Positions 1 through 9,078 of a stretch of 64,000 bases of DNA are shown here, piece by piece. How positions within the stretch are numbered: the first letter of the stretch is position 1; each line of letters opens with the position of its first letter. This DNA is from Sphingomonadaceae bacterium (GTDB taxonomy: Bacteria; Pseudomonadota; Alphaproteobacteria; Sphingomonadales; Sphingomonadaceae): assembly GCA_024236195.1 (NCBI GenBank), contig JACKKZ010000006.1:1-64000 (forward strand). The letters are read 5' to 3'. The position numbers were made by a program, and so were the translations under genes. Under the pieces are notes generated by a model. The model had not been told where the DNA came from and searched no databases. It was given only the letters and a program-made list of their open reading frames with translations.

Positions 1-154
1 TTGGCTTGCCGGAAAGCGGGGGTAACCCCGCTGGAAAAAACGAACCACTGGTGGCTCGCCCGGCCGAGAGGCGCCCCTTTGGCGAAGCGATGCTTGCCTG
101 TCAATGGGGCGACTGGCAGGAGGACCCAGAAGAAGCATCAGGAAGGACGATTGA
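1..154. other. Window edge upstream of rlmB, no gene seen
   Basis: This GC-rich leader holds a short hairpin at about 19-35 (AGCGGGG / CCCCGCT). It is followed by an A-run rather than a T-run, so it is not a convincing terminator on the + strand. No TPsiC-type sequence (GGTTCGAATCC) is present, so no tRNA is called. Two overlapping short open frames look like non-coding frames. Confidence 0.4.
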
Positions 155-949
155 ATGGCCAAAGGCCAGAACAAACGGGCATTGCGCGGACGCGCGGGGC
201 GCATGCAGGGTGGACGCGGTAGTGGCCGGGCGAGCAGCGGCAATGTGAGGTTGTGGGGCCGCCATGCAGTGGAAGCAGCTCTGAAAAATCCCAATCGCAG
301 CCATCGCAAATTGTGGGCAACACGCGAGGGAATCGATAGTCTCGATGGCGAATTGCCGCCGGATTTCCCGGTAGAATATGCCGATGTCGCCGACCTTGCG
401 CGGCTGGTTGCACGTGATGCGCCTCACCAGGGGCTAGTGCTGGAATGCGAGCCATTGGAGGATATGTTCCTCGATGAAGTCATGTCGGGTGAAACAAATC
501 GACCGCTGGTTATCCTCGACCAGGTGACCGATCCGCATAATGTCGGGGCAATCCTGCGCTCAGCAGCGGCCTTCAACGCGGCGGCTATCGTGACTCAGGA
601 TAGGCATGCCCCACCCGAATCGGGAGTGGTCGCAAAATCAGCGTCGGGTGCGCTGGAAATTGTGCCTTGGGTGCGCGTGGTGAACCTTGCCCGCGCGCTC
701 GATGAAATGGCCGAAGCAGGCTATTGGCGCATCGGCCTGGCTGGCGAGGCAGAGGCGACGCTGGCCGAGGCCCTTCCCGCTGGCCCGGTTGCGCTGGTGC
801 TGGGCGCAGAAGGGGAAGGCATGCGGCACAATACTAGTGCGCATTGTGATGCTCTTGCTCGCTTGCCGATCAGTAATGCCATGGAAAGCCTGAATGTATC
901 GAATGCCGGAGCCATTGCGCTTTATGCTGTGGCCACGCGTTCCGAATAA
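155..949 (+). CDS. rlmB: 23S rRNA 2'-O-ribose methyltransferase, RlmB/TrmH (SpoU) family
   Basis: This 264-residue protein belongs to the SPOUT superfamily and should methylate a guanosine 2'-OH in 23S rRNA (G2251 in E. coli RlmB). A basic, Gly/Arg-rich tail of about 30 residues precedes the substrate-binding domain (about 32-100). The catalytic domain carries the three SpoU motifs: DPHNVGAILRSA (127-138), LVLGAEGEGM (214-223) and LPISNAMESLNVSNAGA (237-253). The last two form the trefoil knot that binds S-adenosylmethionine. The ATG is preceded by GGAAGGA. Length is normal for the family. RlmB is the best subfamily call, but other TrmH-type 2'-O-methyltransferases share these motifs. Confidence 0.88.
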   Translation: MAKGQNKRALRGRAGRMQGGRGSGRASSGNVRLWGRHAVEAALKNPNRSHRKLWATREGIDSLDGELPPDFPVEYADVADLARLVARDAPHQGLVLECEPLEDMFLDEVMSGETNRPLVILDQVTDPHNVGAILRSAAAFNAAAIVTQDRHAPPESGVVAKSASGALEIVPWVRVVNLARALDEMAEAGYWRIGLAGEAEATLAEALPAGPVALVLGAEGEGMRHNTSAHCDALARLPISNAMESLNVSNAGAIALYAVATRSE

Positions 950-961
950 GGGGGAAGACCT

Positions 962-1822
962 ATGACGCCGTATCTCTCACCGCGCCGCCTCGCCATTGGT
1001 GCAATGGCCGCTATCGGAGCTGTCTTGCTCAGTGGCTGCATGATCATGCCGGGCAAGTTCGTGTCCGAATTGATGATCATGAAGGACGGTCGCTTCTCCT
1101 ACAGCTACCAGGGCGATATCCATATCCTGTCCATGAGCAAGCTCGCCCAGATGGGCTCGCAGATGGAAGGCGGGGAGTTCACGCCGGATAGCTGCTATGA
1201 CGAAGACACCTATGCCGACCGCGAATGCACCGCAGAGGAGCTTGCGCAGCAAAAGGCTGACTATGAAGAACGCATGGCTGGCAAGGCTGAGCGTGACGCG
1301 AAGGAAGCAGAGCAGATGCAGGCGATGTTTGGCGGCGTTGATCCGTCTGATCCCTCATCAGCCGATGAATTGGCCAAGCGCATGGAACGCCAGGCTGGTT
1401 TTCGCAGCGTGACGCATAAGGGTGACGGGCTTTTCGAAGTGGATTACCGCATAGAAGGGACGCTCTCTTACGACTTTGTCTTCCCGACCTTTGAGCGTTT
1501 CCCGATGACCAGCTATTTCGTCATGGCTGGCAAGCGGGATGATGGCACGGTGCGGATTGATGCGCCCGGCTTTGCCCCCGCTGCGGCAAACCCGATGCAG
1601 GGCATGATGGGCGGGATGAACCGTGCTGGCGGTAATGACGCCAAGATGCCGCCCATGCCGGTGATTGACGGCAGCTTTGCCATCGTCACCAATGGTGATC
1701 TGCTGGCCAACAACACCGATGAGGGCGCAGTAATTGACGGCAATGGCCTGAAACGCCTCGAATGGAAGATTGACCAGTCAACCACGGCGGCACCGACGGC
1801 TTTGATCCAGCTGGATCGCTGA
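962..1822 (+). CDS. Putative lipoprotein of unknown function
   Basis: This 286-residue protein starts 12 bases after rlmB, with GGGGGAAG as ribosome binding site. A basic N-terminus and hydrophobic stretch end in the lipobox LLSGC (Cys26), so it is probably a lipid-anchored envelope protein. The mature part has an acidic, Glu/Gln-rich, probably helical segment (about 90-125, possible coiled coil), then beta-rich sequence and a Met/Gly/Pro-rich loop near 205-225. No catalytic motif was recognised. It is likely co-transcribed with rlmB, but a functional link is not evident. The lipoprotein call is direct from sequence; the role is unknown. Confidence 0.8.
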   Translation: MTPYLSPRRLAIGAMAAIGAVLLSGCMIMPGKFVSELMIMKDGRFSYSYQGDIHILSMSKLAQMGSQMEGGEFTPDSCYDEDTYADRECTAEELAQQKADYEERMAGKAERDAKEAEQMQAMFGGVDPSDPSSADELAKRMERQAGFRSVTHKGDGLFEVDYRIEGTLSYDFVFPTFERFPMTSYFVMAGKRDDGTVRIDAPGFAPAAANPMQGMMGGMNRAGGNDAKMPPMPVIDGSFAIVTNGDLLANNTDEGAVIDGNGLKRLEWKIDQSTTAAPTALIQLDR

Positions 1823-1850
1823 CCAATCCGGCCCTGCCATGGAGGCACAA

Positions 1851-1893
1851 GAAAACGCCGCGCTGGCCCATAGGCCGGCGCGGCGTTTCTTTT
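1851..1893 (+). terminator. Rho-independent terminator, probably bidirectional
   Basis: A GC-rich inverted repeat (AAACGCCGCGC ... GCGCGGCGTTT) is followed by CTTTT on the + strand and preceded by an A-rich run that gives T residues on the - strand. It lies between the convergent lipoprotein gene and HU gene, so it can end both transcripts. Confidence 0.85.
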
Positions 1894-1937
1894 GGCAGGG
1901 GGGAGGCGTACCACCCTGCCCTATGCGAAAACGCGTC

Positions 1938-2210
1938 TTAGTTGACGGCGTCCTTCAGGCCCTTGCCGGCCTTGAACTTCGGCTGGTTGGAAGCCTTGAT
2001 TTCCATCGGCTCGCCAGTGCGCGGGTTGCGGCCAGTCGAAGCCTTCCGCTTTGCGACAGAGAAAGTGCCGAAACCGACCAGGCGAACTTCGTCGCTCTTC
2101 GACAGCGCCTTGGTGATGGCGTCGAAAACACCTTCTACGGCGCTCGAAGCATCGCTCTTGGAAAGGCCGCTGGAATCGGCAACCGCGCTGATCAGATCAT
2201 TCTTGTTCAT
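1938..2210 (-). CDS. hup: HU family nucleoid-associated DNA-binding protein
   Basis: This 90-residue protein has the full HU fold. MNKNDLISAVA opens the helical dimerisation part. GFGTFSVAKRKASTGRNPRTG carries the beta-saddle and the start of the DNA-binding arm, and the arm ends in the usual PxFKAGKGLKDAVN tail. HU binds and bends DNA non-specifically as a dimer and compacts the nucleoid. Length and sequence are canonical for alphaproteobacterial HU-beta. It lies just downstream of lon on the same strand, a neighbourhood also seen in E. coli (lon-hupB), but 258 bases separate them, so it may have its own promoter. Confidence 0.96.
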   Translation of the reverse strand: MNKNDLISAVADSSGLSKSDASSAVEGVFDAITKALSKSDEVRLVGFGTFSVAKRKASTGRNPRTGEPMEIKASNQPKFKAGKGLKDAVN

Positions 2211-2468
2211 TATGGGAACCCCCTACCGTTGGTTATGCGAAATTTATCTCGGTGAATCGCCTCTCCGATGGCCGGGAATTGAGACGAGTTTCCCCGCTAA
2301 GTCAAAGGCAAAAAGGCCGGAATCAGGCGGTTTTCGGGCTAATACGCACATTTTTCGACAAGTCGTGCCCTATGCCGCATTATTGACAGGCCGTGGTCAC
2401 CGCAGCGACCCGCGATTGCCATTGCGAGTCGCTGCAATGCAGCATTTCTTTCTGCCACTGACAGCCAC

Positions 2469-4865
2469 TCAATGCGCCGTGGTCGAAGCACCCGAATGGA
2501 CCGCAGAGGGCGAAGGCTGGCTCGCCAGATCGTCCGCCTCCGTCCAGTCAATCGCTTCCAGCTCTGCCACCAATGCACGTTCGAGCACCTGGTCAACATG
2601 GCTGACCGGCACGATCTCCAGCCCTTCCTTGATGTTGTCCGGGATCTCGGCGAGGTCCTTCACATTCTCTTCCGGGATCAGGACGGTCTTGATCCCGCCC
2701 CGCAGCGCGGCGAGCAGCTTTTCCTTCAAGCCGCCAATCGCCAGTACCCGGCCACGAAGGGTGACTTCGCCGGTCATGGCAACATCGGGCCGCACCGCCA
2801 CACCGGTCAGGGTCGAGACGATCGAGGTGACCATGCCGATCCCGGCACTCGGTCCATCCTTGGGCACTGCCCCTTCGGGCAGGTGGATATGGATATTCTT
2901 GCGCTGGTAGATGCTCGGCTTGATGCCATAGGCCGGGCTGCGTGCCTTCACGAAGCTGAAGGCAGTGGCAATGCTTTCATTCATCACTTCGCCCAGCTTG
3001 CCGGTTGATTTGATTTCGCCGCGGCCGGGCGTGGTGACGCTTTCAATGGTCAGCAATTCGCCGCCCACTTCGGTCCAGGCGAGCCCGGTAACCGCGCCCA
3101 CCTGCGCTTCATCCTCGCTCTCGCCATGCTTGAACTTGCGCACCCCGGCAAAGTCACCAAGGTTTTCCGGCGTAATCACCAGCCCCTTGGTTTCCTTCTC
3201 GAGGATTTTGCGCAGGACCTTGCGCGCCAACCGCGCGATCTCCCGCTCCAGCGTACGCACCCCGGCTTCGCGGGTGTAATAGCGGATCAGGTCGCGCAGG
3301 CCTTCTTCCGTCAGCTCGAACTCGCCCTTGCGCAGGCCGTGCTGCTTCACCTGCTTGGGCACAAGATGGCGCTGGGCAATCTCGACCTTTTCATCTTCGG
3401 TGTAGCCTTCCAGCCGGATGATCTCCATCCGATCCAGCAGCGGCTGCGGCAGGTTGAGGCTGTTCGCGGTGCAGACAAACATCACATCCGACAGGTCGAT
3501 ATCGAGTTCGAGGTAGTGGTCCTGGAACTTGGCGTTCTGCTCCGGGTCGAGCACTTCAAGCAGCGCACTGGCCGGATCACCCCGGAAATCCTGCCCCAGC
3601 TTGTCGATCTCGTCGAGCAGGAAGAGCGGGTTGCTCTTGCCCGCCTTGCGAAGATTCGACACGATCTTGCCCGGCAGCGAGCCGATATAGGTGCGGCGAT
3701 GGCCACGGATTTCCGCTTCGTCGCGCACACCACCGAGTGACTGACGCACGAATTCGCGCCCCGTCGCCCGGGCGATGGACTTGCCAAGGCTGGTCTTGCC
3801 CACACCGGGCGGGCCGACGAGGCACAGGATCGGCCCCTTCAGCTTGTTGGTGCGCGCCTGCACGGCGAGATATTCGACGATCCGGTCCTTGACTTTCTCC
3901 AGCGCATAATGATCCGCATCGAGGATTTCCTGCGCCTTGCCGATATCCTTCTTCAGGCGGCTCTTCTGGCCCCAGGGCAGACCCAGCAGCACATCAAGAT
4001 AGTTGCGGATCACGGTCGCTTCCGCGCTCATCGGCTGCATGCTCTTGAGCTTCTTCAGCTCGGCATTGGCTTTCTCGCGCGCTTCCTGCGAGAGTTTGAG
4101 GCCGTCAATCTTCGCCTGTAGCTCCGCGATCTCGTCGCCATCTTCGCCATCGCCGCCACCCAGCTCGTTCTGGATCGCCTTGAGCTGTTCATTGAGATAG
4201 TATTCGCGCTGGGTCTTCTCCATCTGCCGCTTCACACGGCCACGGATCTTGCGCTCCACCTGCAGCACGGACAGCTCGCCTTCCATGAAGGACATGACCA
4301 TTTCCAGCCGCTTGAGCGGGTCAGGTTCTGTAAGCAACGCCTGCTTGTCGGCCACCTTGGCGTTGATGGAAGAGGCCACCGCATCGGCCAGTTGGCCTGC
4401 GTCATCCAGTTCCTTCAATTCGTCACCAGCGCCCTCGCCCAGCTTCTTGTTGAGCTTGGCATATTCGGCGAACTGGTCTGCGACACTGCGCATCATGGCC
4501 GTTACTTCACTGCCGGATGCAGTGGTTTCAGGAAGCGTATCAACCTGCGCGACAACCAGGTCACCCTCTTCGCGCATGGATTCCAGACGGGCGCGCTGCG
4601 TTCCTTCCACCAGCACACGCACTGTGCCATCGGGCAGCTTCAGCAACTGCAGCACCTGTGCGACCACGCCAACATCATAGAGATCATCCACCGCCGGATC
4701 GTCACAGCCCGGATCAAGCTGCGCGAGCAGGAAGATGTCCTTGCTGCTTTCCATCGCAGCTTCCAGCGCGGCGACCGATTTCTCGCGGCCGACGAACAGC
4801 GGTACGACCATGCCGGGGAAGACGACAATGTCGCGCAGGGGCAGGAGGGGATAGAGCTGGCTCAT
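2469..4865 (-). CDS. lon: ATP-dependent protease La (Lon)
   Basis: This is a 798-residue LonA protease, which degrades misfolded and short-lived regulatory proteins in the cytoplasm as a homohexamer. The order is an N-terminal substrate-binding domain (PLLPLRDIVVFPGMVVPLFVGR), a helical region, an AAA+ module with Walker A GPPGVGKTS and Walker B LFLLDEIDK, and a C-terminal serine/lysine-dyad protease domain. The catalytic Ser is in PKDGPSAGIGM (about residue 673) and the Lys in GGLKEK (about 716), a spacing of 43 as in E. coli. The frame is open 30 codons further upstream, but the family N-terminus MSQLYPLLPL fixes the start at 4865. Length is normal. Confidence 0.97.
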   Translation of the reverse strand: MSQLYPLLPLRDIVVFPGMVVPLFVGREKSVAALEAAMESSKDIFLLAQLDPGCDDPAVDDLYDVGVVAQVLQLLKLPDGTVRVLVEGTQRARLESMREEGDLVVAQVDTLPETTASGSEVTAMMRSVADQFAEYAKLNKKLGEGAGDELKELDDAGQLADAVASSINAKVADKQALLTEPDPLKRLEMVMSFMEGELSVLQVERKIRGRVKRQMEKTQREYYLNEQLKAIQNELGGGDGEDGDEIAELQAKIDGLKLSQEAREKANAELKKLKSMQPMSAEATVIRNYLDVLLGLPWGQKSRLKKDIGKAQEILDADHYALEKVKDRIVEYLAVQARTNKLKGPILCLVGPPGVGKTSLGKSIARATGREFVRQSLGGVRDEAEIRGHRRTYIGSLPGKIVSNLRKAGKSNPLFLLDEIDKLGQDFRGDPASALLEVLDPEQNAKFQDHYLELDIDLSDVMFVCTANSLNLPQPLLDRMEIIRLEGYTEDEKVEIAQRHLVPKQVKQHGLRKGEFELTEEGLRDLIRYYTREAGVRTLEREIARLARKVLRKILEKETKGLVITPENLGDFAGVRKFKHGESEDEAQVGAVTGLAWTEVGGELLTIESVTTPGRGEIKSTGKLGEVMNESIATAFSFVKARSPAYGIKPSIYQRKNIHIHLPEGAVPKDGPSAGIGMVTSIVSTLTGVAVRPDVAMTGEVTLRGRVLAIGGLKEKLLAALRGGIKTVLIPEENVKDLAEIPDNIKEGLEIVPVSHVDQVLERALVAELEAIDWTEADDLASQPSPSAVHSGASTTAH

Positions 4866-5218
4866 AGATTCATCATTTCCGTTTGTGCGCGGCCGCAAAT
4901 GTAGGCTGGCCGCAGGACTTGGCCCGAATATGGGGAGCAAGGCCGGGTGCCGCAATGGCCGGGATGGCCGGAATTGTGGATTCGGGACTTCCCCTGATCA
5001 GCTTTCACGCCCCATTCCTGAACAAGTGGAACACATGGAACACAGTCCAAGGGGAGAAAAGCCGCCGCCAAAAGGCGACCGATTGGAAGCTGCTTCAGGC
5101 CAGGATTATAGCGGATTTCCATACCACAGCTTGTGGCAAGGGGAGCTTGGGTAGGAAATCGAAATCTGTCCAAGTCCCCCCATTTCTGCTAAGCAAAAAT
5201 GGGGAGGATCAATTGCCC
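4866..5218. other. Intergenic region between ybaB and lon
   Basis: These 353 bases carry no convincing gene. The stretch must hold the lon promoter on the - strand, but no unambiguous -35/-10 or sigma-32 box could be assigned by eye. A tandem 9-base repeat TGGAACACA lies at 5027-5044. With one more upstream GAAC it gives three GAAC words at 9-base spacing. Short open frames here lack a ribosome binding site and coding character. Confidence 0.5.
5027..5044. repeat. Tandem 9-bp direct repeat upstream of lon
   Basis: TGGAACACA is present twice head to tail. A third GAAC lies 9 bases upstream (5020-5023). It could be a protein-binding array controlling lon, or chance. The GAAC-N5-GAAC spacing does not fit the alphaproteobacterial LexA box (GAAC-N7-GAAC). 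Confidence 0.5.
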
Positions 5219-5560
5219 CTACCCCATGCCCGGCAGGTTGAACCCGGCGGGCAGGCCCATGCCGCCCTGGATGCGCTGCATTTCTTCGTTCGTCTTGCGG
5301 TCCGCCTTGTCGCGCGCATCGTTGAAGGCGGCAGTGACGAGGTCTTCGACGATCTGCTTCTCTTCCGGCTTCATCAGGCTGTCATCAATGCTGACGCCGA
5401 GGATGCGGCCCTTGGCCGTGGCACGGACCTTCACCAGCCCGCCGCCAGCGGTGCCTTCTACTTCGATCGCATCCAGCTTGGCCTGTGCTTCACCCATTTG
5501 CTGCTGGATGGTTTCCGCAGCCTTCTGCGCGGCCTGGATCATTTCTTCCATGGATTTCAT
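5219..5560 (-). CDS. ybaB: YbaB/EbfC family nucleoid-associated protein
   Basis: This 113-residue protein matches the YbaB/EbfC family, homodimeric DNA-binding proteins that coat the nucleoid. It opens with MKSMEEMIQAAQKAAETIQQ, an amphipathic helix. A central beta-sheet follows (VEGTAGGGLVKVRATAKG), and the end is rich in Gly, Pro and Met (MGLPAGFNLPGMG), all typical. It lies 18 bases downstream of dnaX on the same strand. This is the conserved dnaX-ybaB pair that elsewhere is followed by recR; no recR follows here. Confidence 0.95.
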   Translation of the reverse strand: MKSMEEMIQAAQKAAETIQQQMGEAQAKLDAIEVEGTAGGGLVKVRATAKGRILGVSIDDSLMKPEEKQIVEDLVTAAFNDARDKADRKTNEEMQRIQGGMGLPAGFNLPGMG

Positions 5561-5578
5561 CGGTATTTCCTAGCTCTG

Positions 5579-7369
5579 CTAACCCCATTTGCGGCCAGTG
5601 CCTGCCGCCGCCTGGGTTTCTTCGTCAAATTCCGCATCAGGGAATGCCTCGAATGTGGCCTTCACCAGCGGATGTTCAAGCATCTGGTCATGCGCAGCCT
5701 TTTGCGTGGCCTCTTCGCTTTCCACCAGCGTCGGCGCACCGCCTTCGGCCATTTCCTCCAGCTGCCAGCGTTCGCCGGTGGCCGCCATCAGCGCGTCGCG
5801 CAACTGCGGGCCGACATCGTCCCTGAATTGCGGCGGGCGAGAGAAGCGCAGCAGGCCGGGCGCTAGCTCCACCACGCGCAACTGCATTTTCATGATGCTG
5901 GCGGCGAGCGGCTGGCCGGCATGGTCAACCTGCTCGACCAGCGCTGCCCAGTCCGGCGCGGGCGCCTGCGCCGGGGCCTGTGCAGAAGGACCATCACTTG
6001 CCCCAGCAGGAACAGATGCGACGGCAGCACCTCGTTCGGCCAATTCCTCCAGCTTTTTCACCAGCGAGCCAGGATCGGGCATATCCGCCGCGTGGAGCGT
6101 TCGCAGCAATGCCATTTGCGCGGCGACCAGCGGGTCCGGCGCTTGCCGCGTCTCATCATGTCCCTTGAGCAGGAGCTGCCAAAGGCGGTGGAGCTGGCCC
6201 GGCTTCATCCGCCCTGCCCATTCCGCCAGTTCAGCGCTTTCCTCAGGGGTGGGCGCATCCGGTTCGCCGCCGCTGACCTGCGCCAGTGTGATCCGATGCG
6301 TGAAGTCCATCAGCCCGCGCATCAGCGCTAGCGGCTCCACCCCCAGCGCATATTGGTCTGCAATGGCGGCCAGCAACGCCTTGGCATCGCCATCCAGCAA
6401 ATGCGCAAACAACCGACGCCGCGCGCCCTTGTCTGCAAGTCCCAGCATGTCGCGCACGCGCTCTGCAGTGACCTTGCCATCGGTGTCGAGGTCAGCATGG
6501 GCAATCGCCTGGTCGAGGATCGACAGGCCATCGCGCACAGACCCTTCAGCAGCCGCCGCGACCATGTGCAGCGCCTCTGGCTCGGCTTCGACCTGTTCCT
6601 GTTCGCACACCCATGCAAAGTGGCTTTGCAGCAATTCCGCCGGGATCCGCCGCAAGTCGAAACGCTGGGTCCGGCTGAGCACGGTGACCGGGAGTTTTTC
6701 TACTTCGGTGGTGGCGAAGAGGAATTTCACATGCGCGGGCGGCTCTTCAAGTGTCTTGAGCAAGGCATTGAAAGCATTGCGCGAGAGCATGTGAACTTCG
6801 TCGATGATGTAGATCTTGAAGCGCGCGCTGACAGCGGCGTAGCGCACGGCCTCGATAATTTCGCGGACATCATCGACACCGGTATGGCTGGCGGCGTCCA
6901 TTTCGATCACGTCGATATGGCGCCCCTCGGCAATCGCCGTACAAGGCTCGCACTCGCCACAGGGATTGATGGTCGGGCCGCCCTGCCCGTCCGGCCCGAT
7001 GCAGTTCAGCGCCTTGGCAATCAGCCGCGCGGTGGAGGTCTTGCCCACGCCGCGCACGCCGGTCATCAGGAAGGCATGGGCCAGCCGGTCACGCTTGATC
7101 GCATTGGCCAGCGTGCGGACCATCGGTTCCTGCCCGATCAGCTCGCTGAAAGTCTGCGGCCGATATTTGCGCGCCAGCACGCGATAGGGCTGCGCGGTTT
7201 CCACCTTGGGCGCGGCAACCGGTTGCGGCGCGGGTTCAGGCGGTGCAGCAGGCGCATCGCCAAACATGGCGGACTGCCCCGCAGCCTCCAGCTCAGCCGC
7301 CGATGGAGCAGCCTCCTGCTCGTCCTCGTCCCATGGAGGCGAGCCTGATGTGTCCGGTGAATCACCCAT
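5579..7369 (-). CDS. dnaX: DNA polymerase III subunit gamma/tau
   Basis: This 596-residue protein is the clamp-loader ATPase of the replisome. The AAA+ domain has Walker A GVRGVGKTS, a zinc-binding Cys cluster (CIGPDGQ...CGECEPC), Walker B IIDEVHML, the FLFATTEVEKLP stretch and an SRTQRFDLRR sensor region. The C-terminal third is Ala/Pro-rich and then helical, as in alphaproteobacterial tau-like forms. An acidic N-terminal extension of about 70 residues (MGDSPDTSGSPPWDEDEQEA) precedes the core and is common in sphingomonads. The frame is open 33 codons further upstream, but the ATG at 7369 suits that extension. No slippery A-rich frameshift site was noticed. Confidence 0.95.
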   Translation of the reverse strand: MGDSPDTSGSPPWDEDEQEAAPSAAELEAAGQSAMFGDAPAAPPEPAPQPVAAPKVETAQPYRVLARKYRPQTFSELIGQEPMVRTLANAIKRDRLAHAFLMTGVRGVGKTSTARLIAKALNCIGPDGQGGPTINPCGECEPCTAIAEGRHIDVIEMDAASHTGVDDVREIIEAVRYAAVSARFKIYIIDEVHMLSRNAFNALLKTLEEPPAHVKFLFATTEVEKLPVTVLSRTQRFDLRRIPAELLQSHFAWVCEQEQVEAEPEALHMVAAAAEGSVRDGLSILDQAIAHADLDTDGKVTAERVRDMLGLADKGARRRLFAHLLDGDAKALLAAIADQYALGVEPLALMRGLMDFTHRITLAQVSGGEPDAPTPEESAELAEWAGRMKPGQLHRLWQLLLKGHDETRQAPDPLVAAQMALLRTLHAADMPDPGSLVKKLEELAERGAAVASVPAGASDGPSAQAPAQAPAPDWAALVEQVDHAGQPLAASIMKMQLRVVELAPGLLRFSRPPQFRDDVGPQLRDALMAATGERWQLEEMAEGGAPTLVESEEATQKAAHDQMLEHPLVKATFEAFPDAEFDEETQAAAGTGRKWG

Positions 7370-7473
7370 GGCGGGCAATCTAGGTCCGCCGCGCAGCCTT
7401 GTCGAATGCGAAGCGGCTTGACATTTCAGTTGCAAATTGAAATTCTTTTGCCGGAAAGCAGGAGACACTCCCC

Positions 7474-7956
7474 ATGACCATCCGCGCAGGGCGCTTTGCC
7501 GCCGATTTTTCCGGGCCGCTGGTGGTCTTCATCATCGGGATGCGGATCAACCATTTCCACAAGTTCCGCAAATGGCTGCCCGTTGCGCGTTCAATGCAGC
7601 CGATGATCGAGGAACTTTCGCGCAATCCCGACAGCGGTTTCCTCGGCGCAGAAACCTTGCGGCAGGGGTTCCGCACTGTGCTGCTGGTGCAATATTGGCG
7701 CGATTTTGACAGCCTCGAGGCCTATGCCCGCGACCGCGACCAATTGCACATGCCCGCGTGGACCGCCTTCAACAAGGCCATCGGCAATGATGGCACGGTC
7801 GGCATTTTCCATGAAACCTACACGGTGCAGGCGGGCCAGTATGAAACGATCTATGGCAATATGCCGCCCTTCGGTCTCGGCAAGGTTGCCGGGCTGGTGC
7901 CTGCGACCGGCTCACGCCAGCAAGCAAGGGCGCGGATGAAGGTTACGGCCGAGTAG
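7474..7956 (+). CDS. DUF4188 domain protein (monooxygenase-like fold)
   Basis: This 160-residue protein resembles the DUF4188 / monooxygenase-like family. It begins MTIRAGRFAADFSGP. The features GMRINHFHKFRKWLP, the QYWRDFDSLEAYARDRDQLH stretch and the HxxTYTV segment are typical of this ferredoxin-like fold, which resembles heme-degrading or small quinol monooxygenases. Substrate and activity are unknown for the family. It is divergent from dnaX and convergent with the SRP RNA gene, so it is probably its own transcription unit. GGAGACACTCCCC before the ATG is a weak ribosome binding site. Confidence 0.75.
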   Translation: MTIRAGRFAADFSGPLVVFIIGMRINHFHKFRKWLPVARSMQPMIEELSRNPDSGFLGAETLRQGFRTVLLVQYWRDFDSLEAYARDRDQLHMPAWTAFNKAIGNDGTVGIFHETYTVQAGQYETIYGNMPPFGLGKVAGLVPATGSRQQARARMKVTAE

Positions 7957-7963
7957 AGGAAAA

Positions 7964-8050
7964 GGAGCCGGCCGACCCGCCGCAACCCGTTGTGGCTGCT
8001 ACCTTCCGGTCCTGACCAGGTTGGCGGACGCAAGCGTCCGACCGACTCCC
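7964..8050 (-). ncRNA. ffs: 4.5S signal recognition particle RNA
   Basis: The - strand contains GGTCAGGACCGGAAGGTAGCAGCC (7991-8014), the strongly conserved domain IV apical part of bacterial SRP RNA, including the GGAAGG loop and AGCAGCC. The outer arms GGAGTCGGTCGG (5') and CCGGCCGGCTCC (3') pair to form the long helix, and TTTTCC follows the 3' arm as a possible terminator. The RNA binds Ffh and directs membrane protein targeting. Ends are placed from the paired arms and may be off by several bases. Closeness to dnaX is a known arrangement in several bacteria. Confidence 0.93.
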
Positions 8051-8188
8051 GGGCGGCCATATGGCGTGTGTTGGTCATTTTCGCAAGTCAAAGCGTACGG
8101 TTTTGGAACGGGTGCAATTAGACGGGAGACACAGGCAATTTTCCCGCCAAAACAAAGTCAGGGGGAGTGGGGACTAGGATTGGAATCT

Positions 8189-9058
8189 ATGCGGACGGAA
8201 ATCTGCTATCGCTTGTCACGCAACCTGATCAAGCCGCCTTCGGAACGGGCGCGCAATGCGGATAGTTACTCCCAATGGCGCGACGAGCAGATGTATGCGA
8301 GCTGGCAGCATTTCTCCAATACCGACATTGATGGCAAGGATGTGCTCGATTTCGGTTGTGGTGAAGGCCCGCTGTCACTCTATCTTGCGCGTATCTGCCA
8401 TCCGAAATCCATCCTTGGTGTGGAAATAGACGCCCACGCTATCGAACGCGCCAACATGGCGCTTGCCCGGCTTGGCGAAGACGCAGCGGGTCGCGCTGTC
8501 TCCTTCAAGCTGTGCGACAAGGATGGTTTGCCCGTTGCCGACAACAGCGTGGATACGATCCTGGCGTTCGACTGCATGGAACATGTCATGGCGCCGAAGG
8601 CAATCCTGGCGGAATGGCACCGCGTGTTGCGTCCGGGCGGCAAGGTGCTGATCGAATGGTATCCGTTTAAGGGGCCCTATGGGCCGCATATGACCGCCAT
8701 GATCCCGATCCCCTGGGCCCATGTCCTGTTTGGCGAGAAGGCCCTGTTTGAGACGGCGGCGCGGCTCTATGAACAGCCTGACTATATCCCCAACCGCTGG
8801 GACCTCGACGAAGAAGGGCAGAAGAAACCCAACAAATGGGCAACCTCCTCCACCTTCCGTGAGCAAGGCTATCTCAACGAACTCACGATACCGCAATTCA
8901 ATGCGATGACTGCGGCCACCGGGTTCAAGACTGTGCGCTTTGACAAGCGCGGCTTCGGGCAGTCAGGCCCCAAGGCCGCCATCGGCAAGGCGCTGCTCAA
9001 GCTGCCCGTGATCGACGAGTATTTCGTCAATTATTCGCTAATCGAATTGCAAAAATAG
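8189..9058 (+). CDS. Class I SAM-dependent methyltransferase
   Basis: This 289-residue protein has a Rossmann-type methyltransferase core: motif I VLDFGCGEG (52-60), an acidic VEIDAHA at the end of strand 2, DTILAFDCMEHV around motif IV, and a post-motif LRPGGKVLIEWYPF. The C-terminal part has an insertion rich in Trp, Pro and aromatic residues. The substrate cannot be read from sequence; lipids, quinones and sugars are all possible. The frame extends upstream into the SRP RNA, so the ATG at 8189 is taken as the start. No operon partner is apparent. Confidence 0.82.
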   Translation: MRTEICYRLSRNLIKPPSERARNADSYSQWRDEQMYASWQHFSNTDIDGKDVLDFGCGEGPLSLYLARICHPKSILGVEIDAHAIERANMALARLGEDAAGRAVSFKLCDKDGLPVADNSVDTILAFDCMEHVMAPKAILAEWHRVLRPGGKVLIEWYPFKGPYGPHMTAMIPIPWAHVLFGEKALFETAARLYEQPDYIPNRWDLDEEGQKKPNKWATSSTFREQGYLNELTIPQFNAMTAATGFKTVRFDKRGFGQSGPKAAIGKALLKLPVIDEYFVNYSLIELQK

Positions 9059-9078
9059 CGCCACCGGGCGCGCTGCAA

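Noticed and set aside
19..44. Hairpin followed by A-run as a terminator or tRNA 3' part
   Set aside because: A T-run is absent on the + strand and no TPsiC arm is present.
5020..5044. LexA box upstream of lon
   Set aside because: Spacing of the GAAC words is 5, not the 7 of the alphaproteobacterial LexA site.
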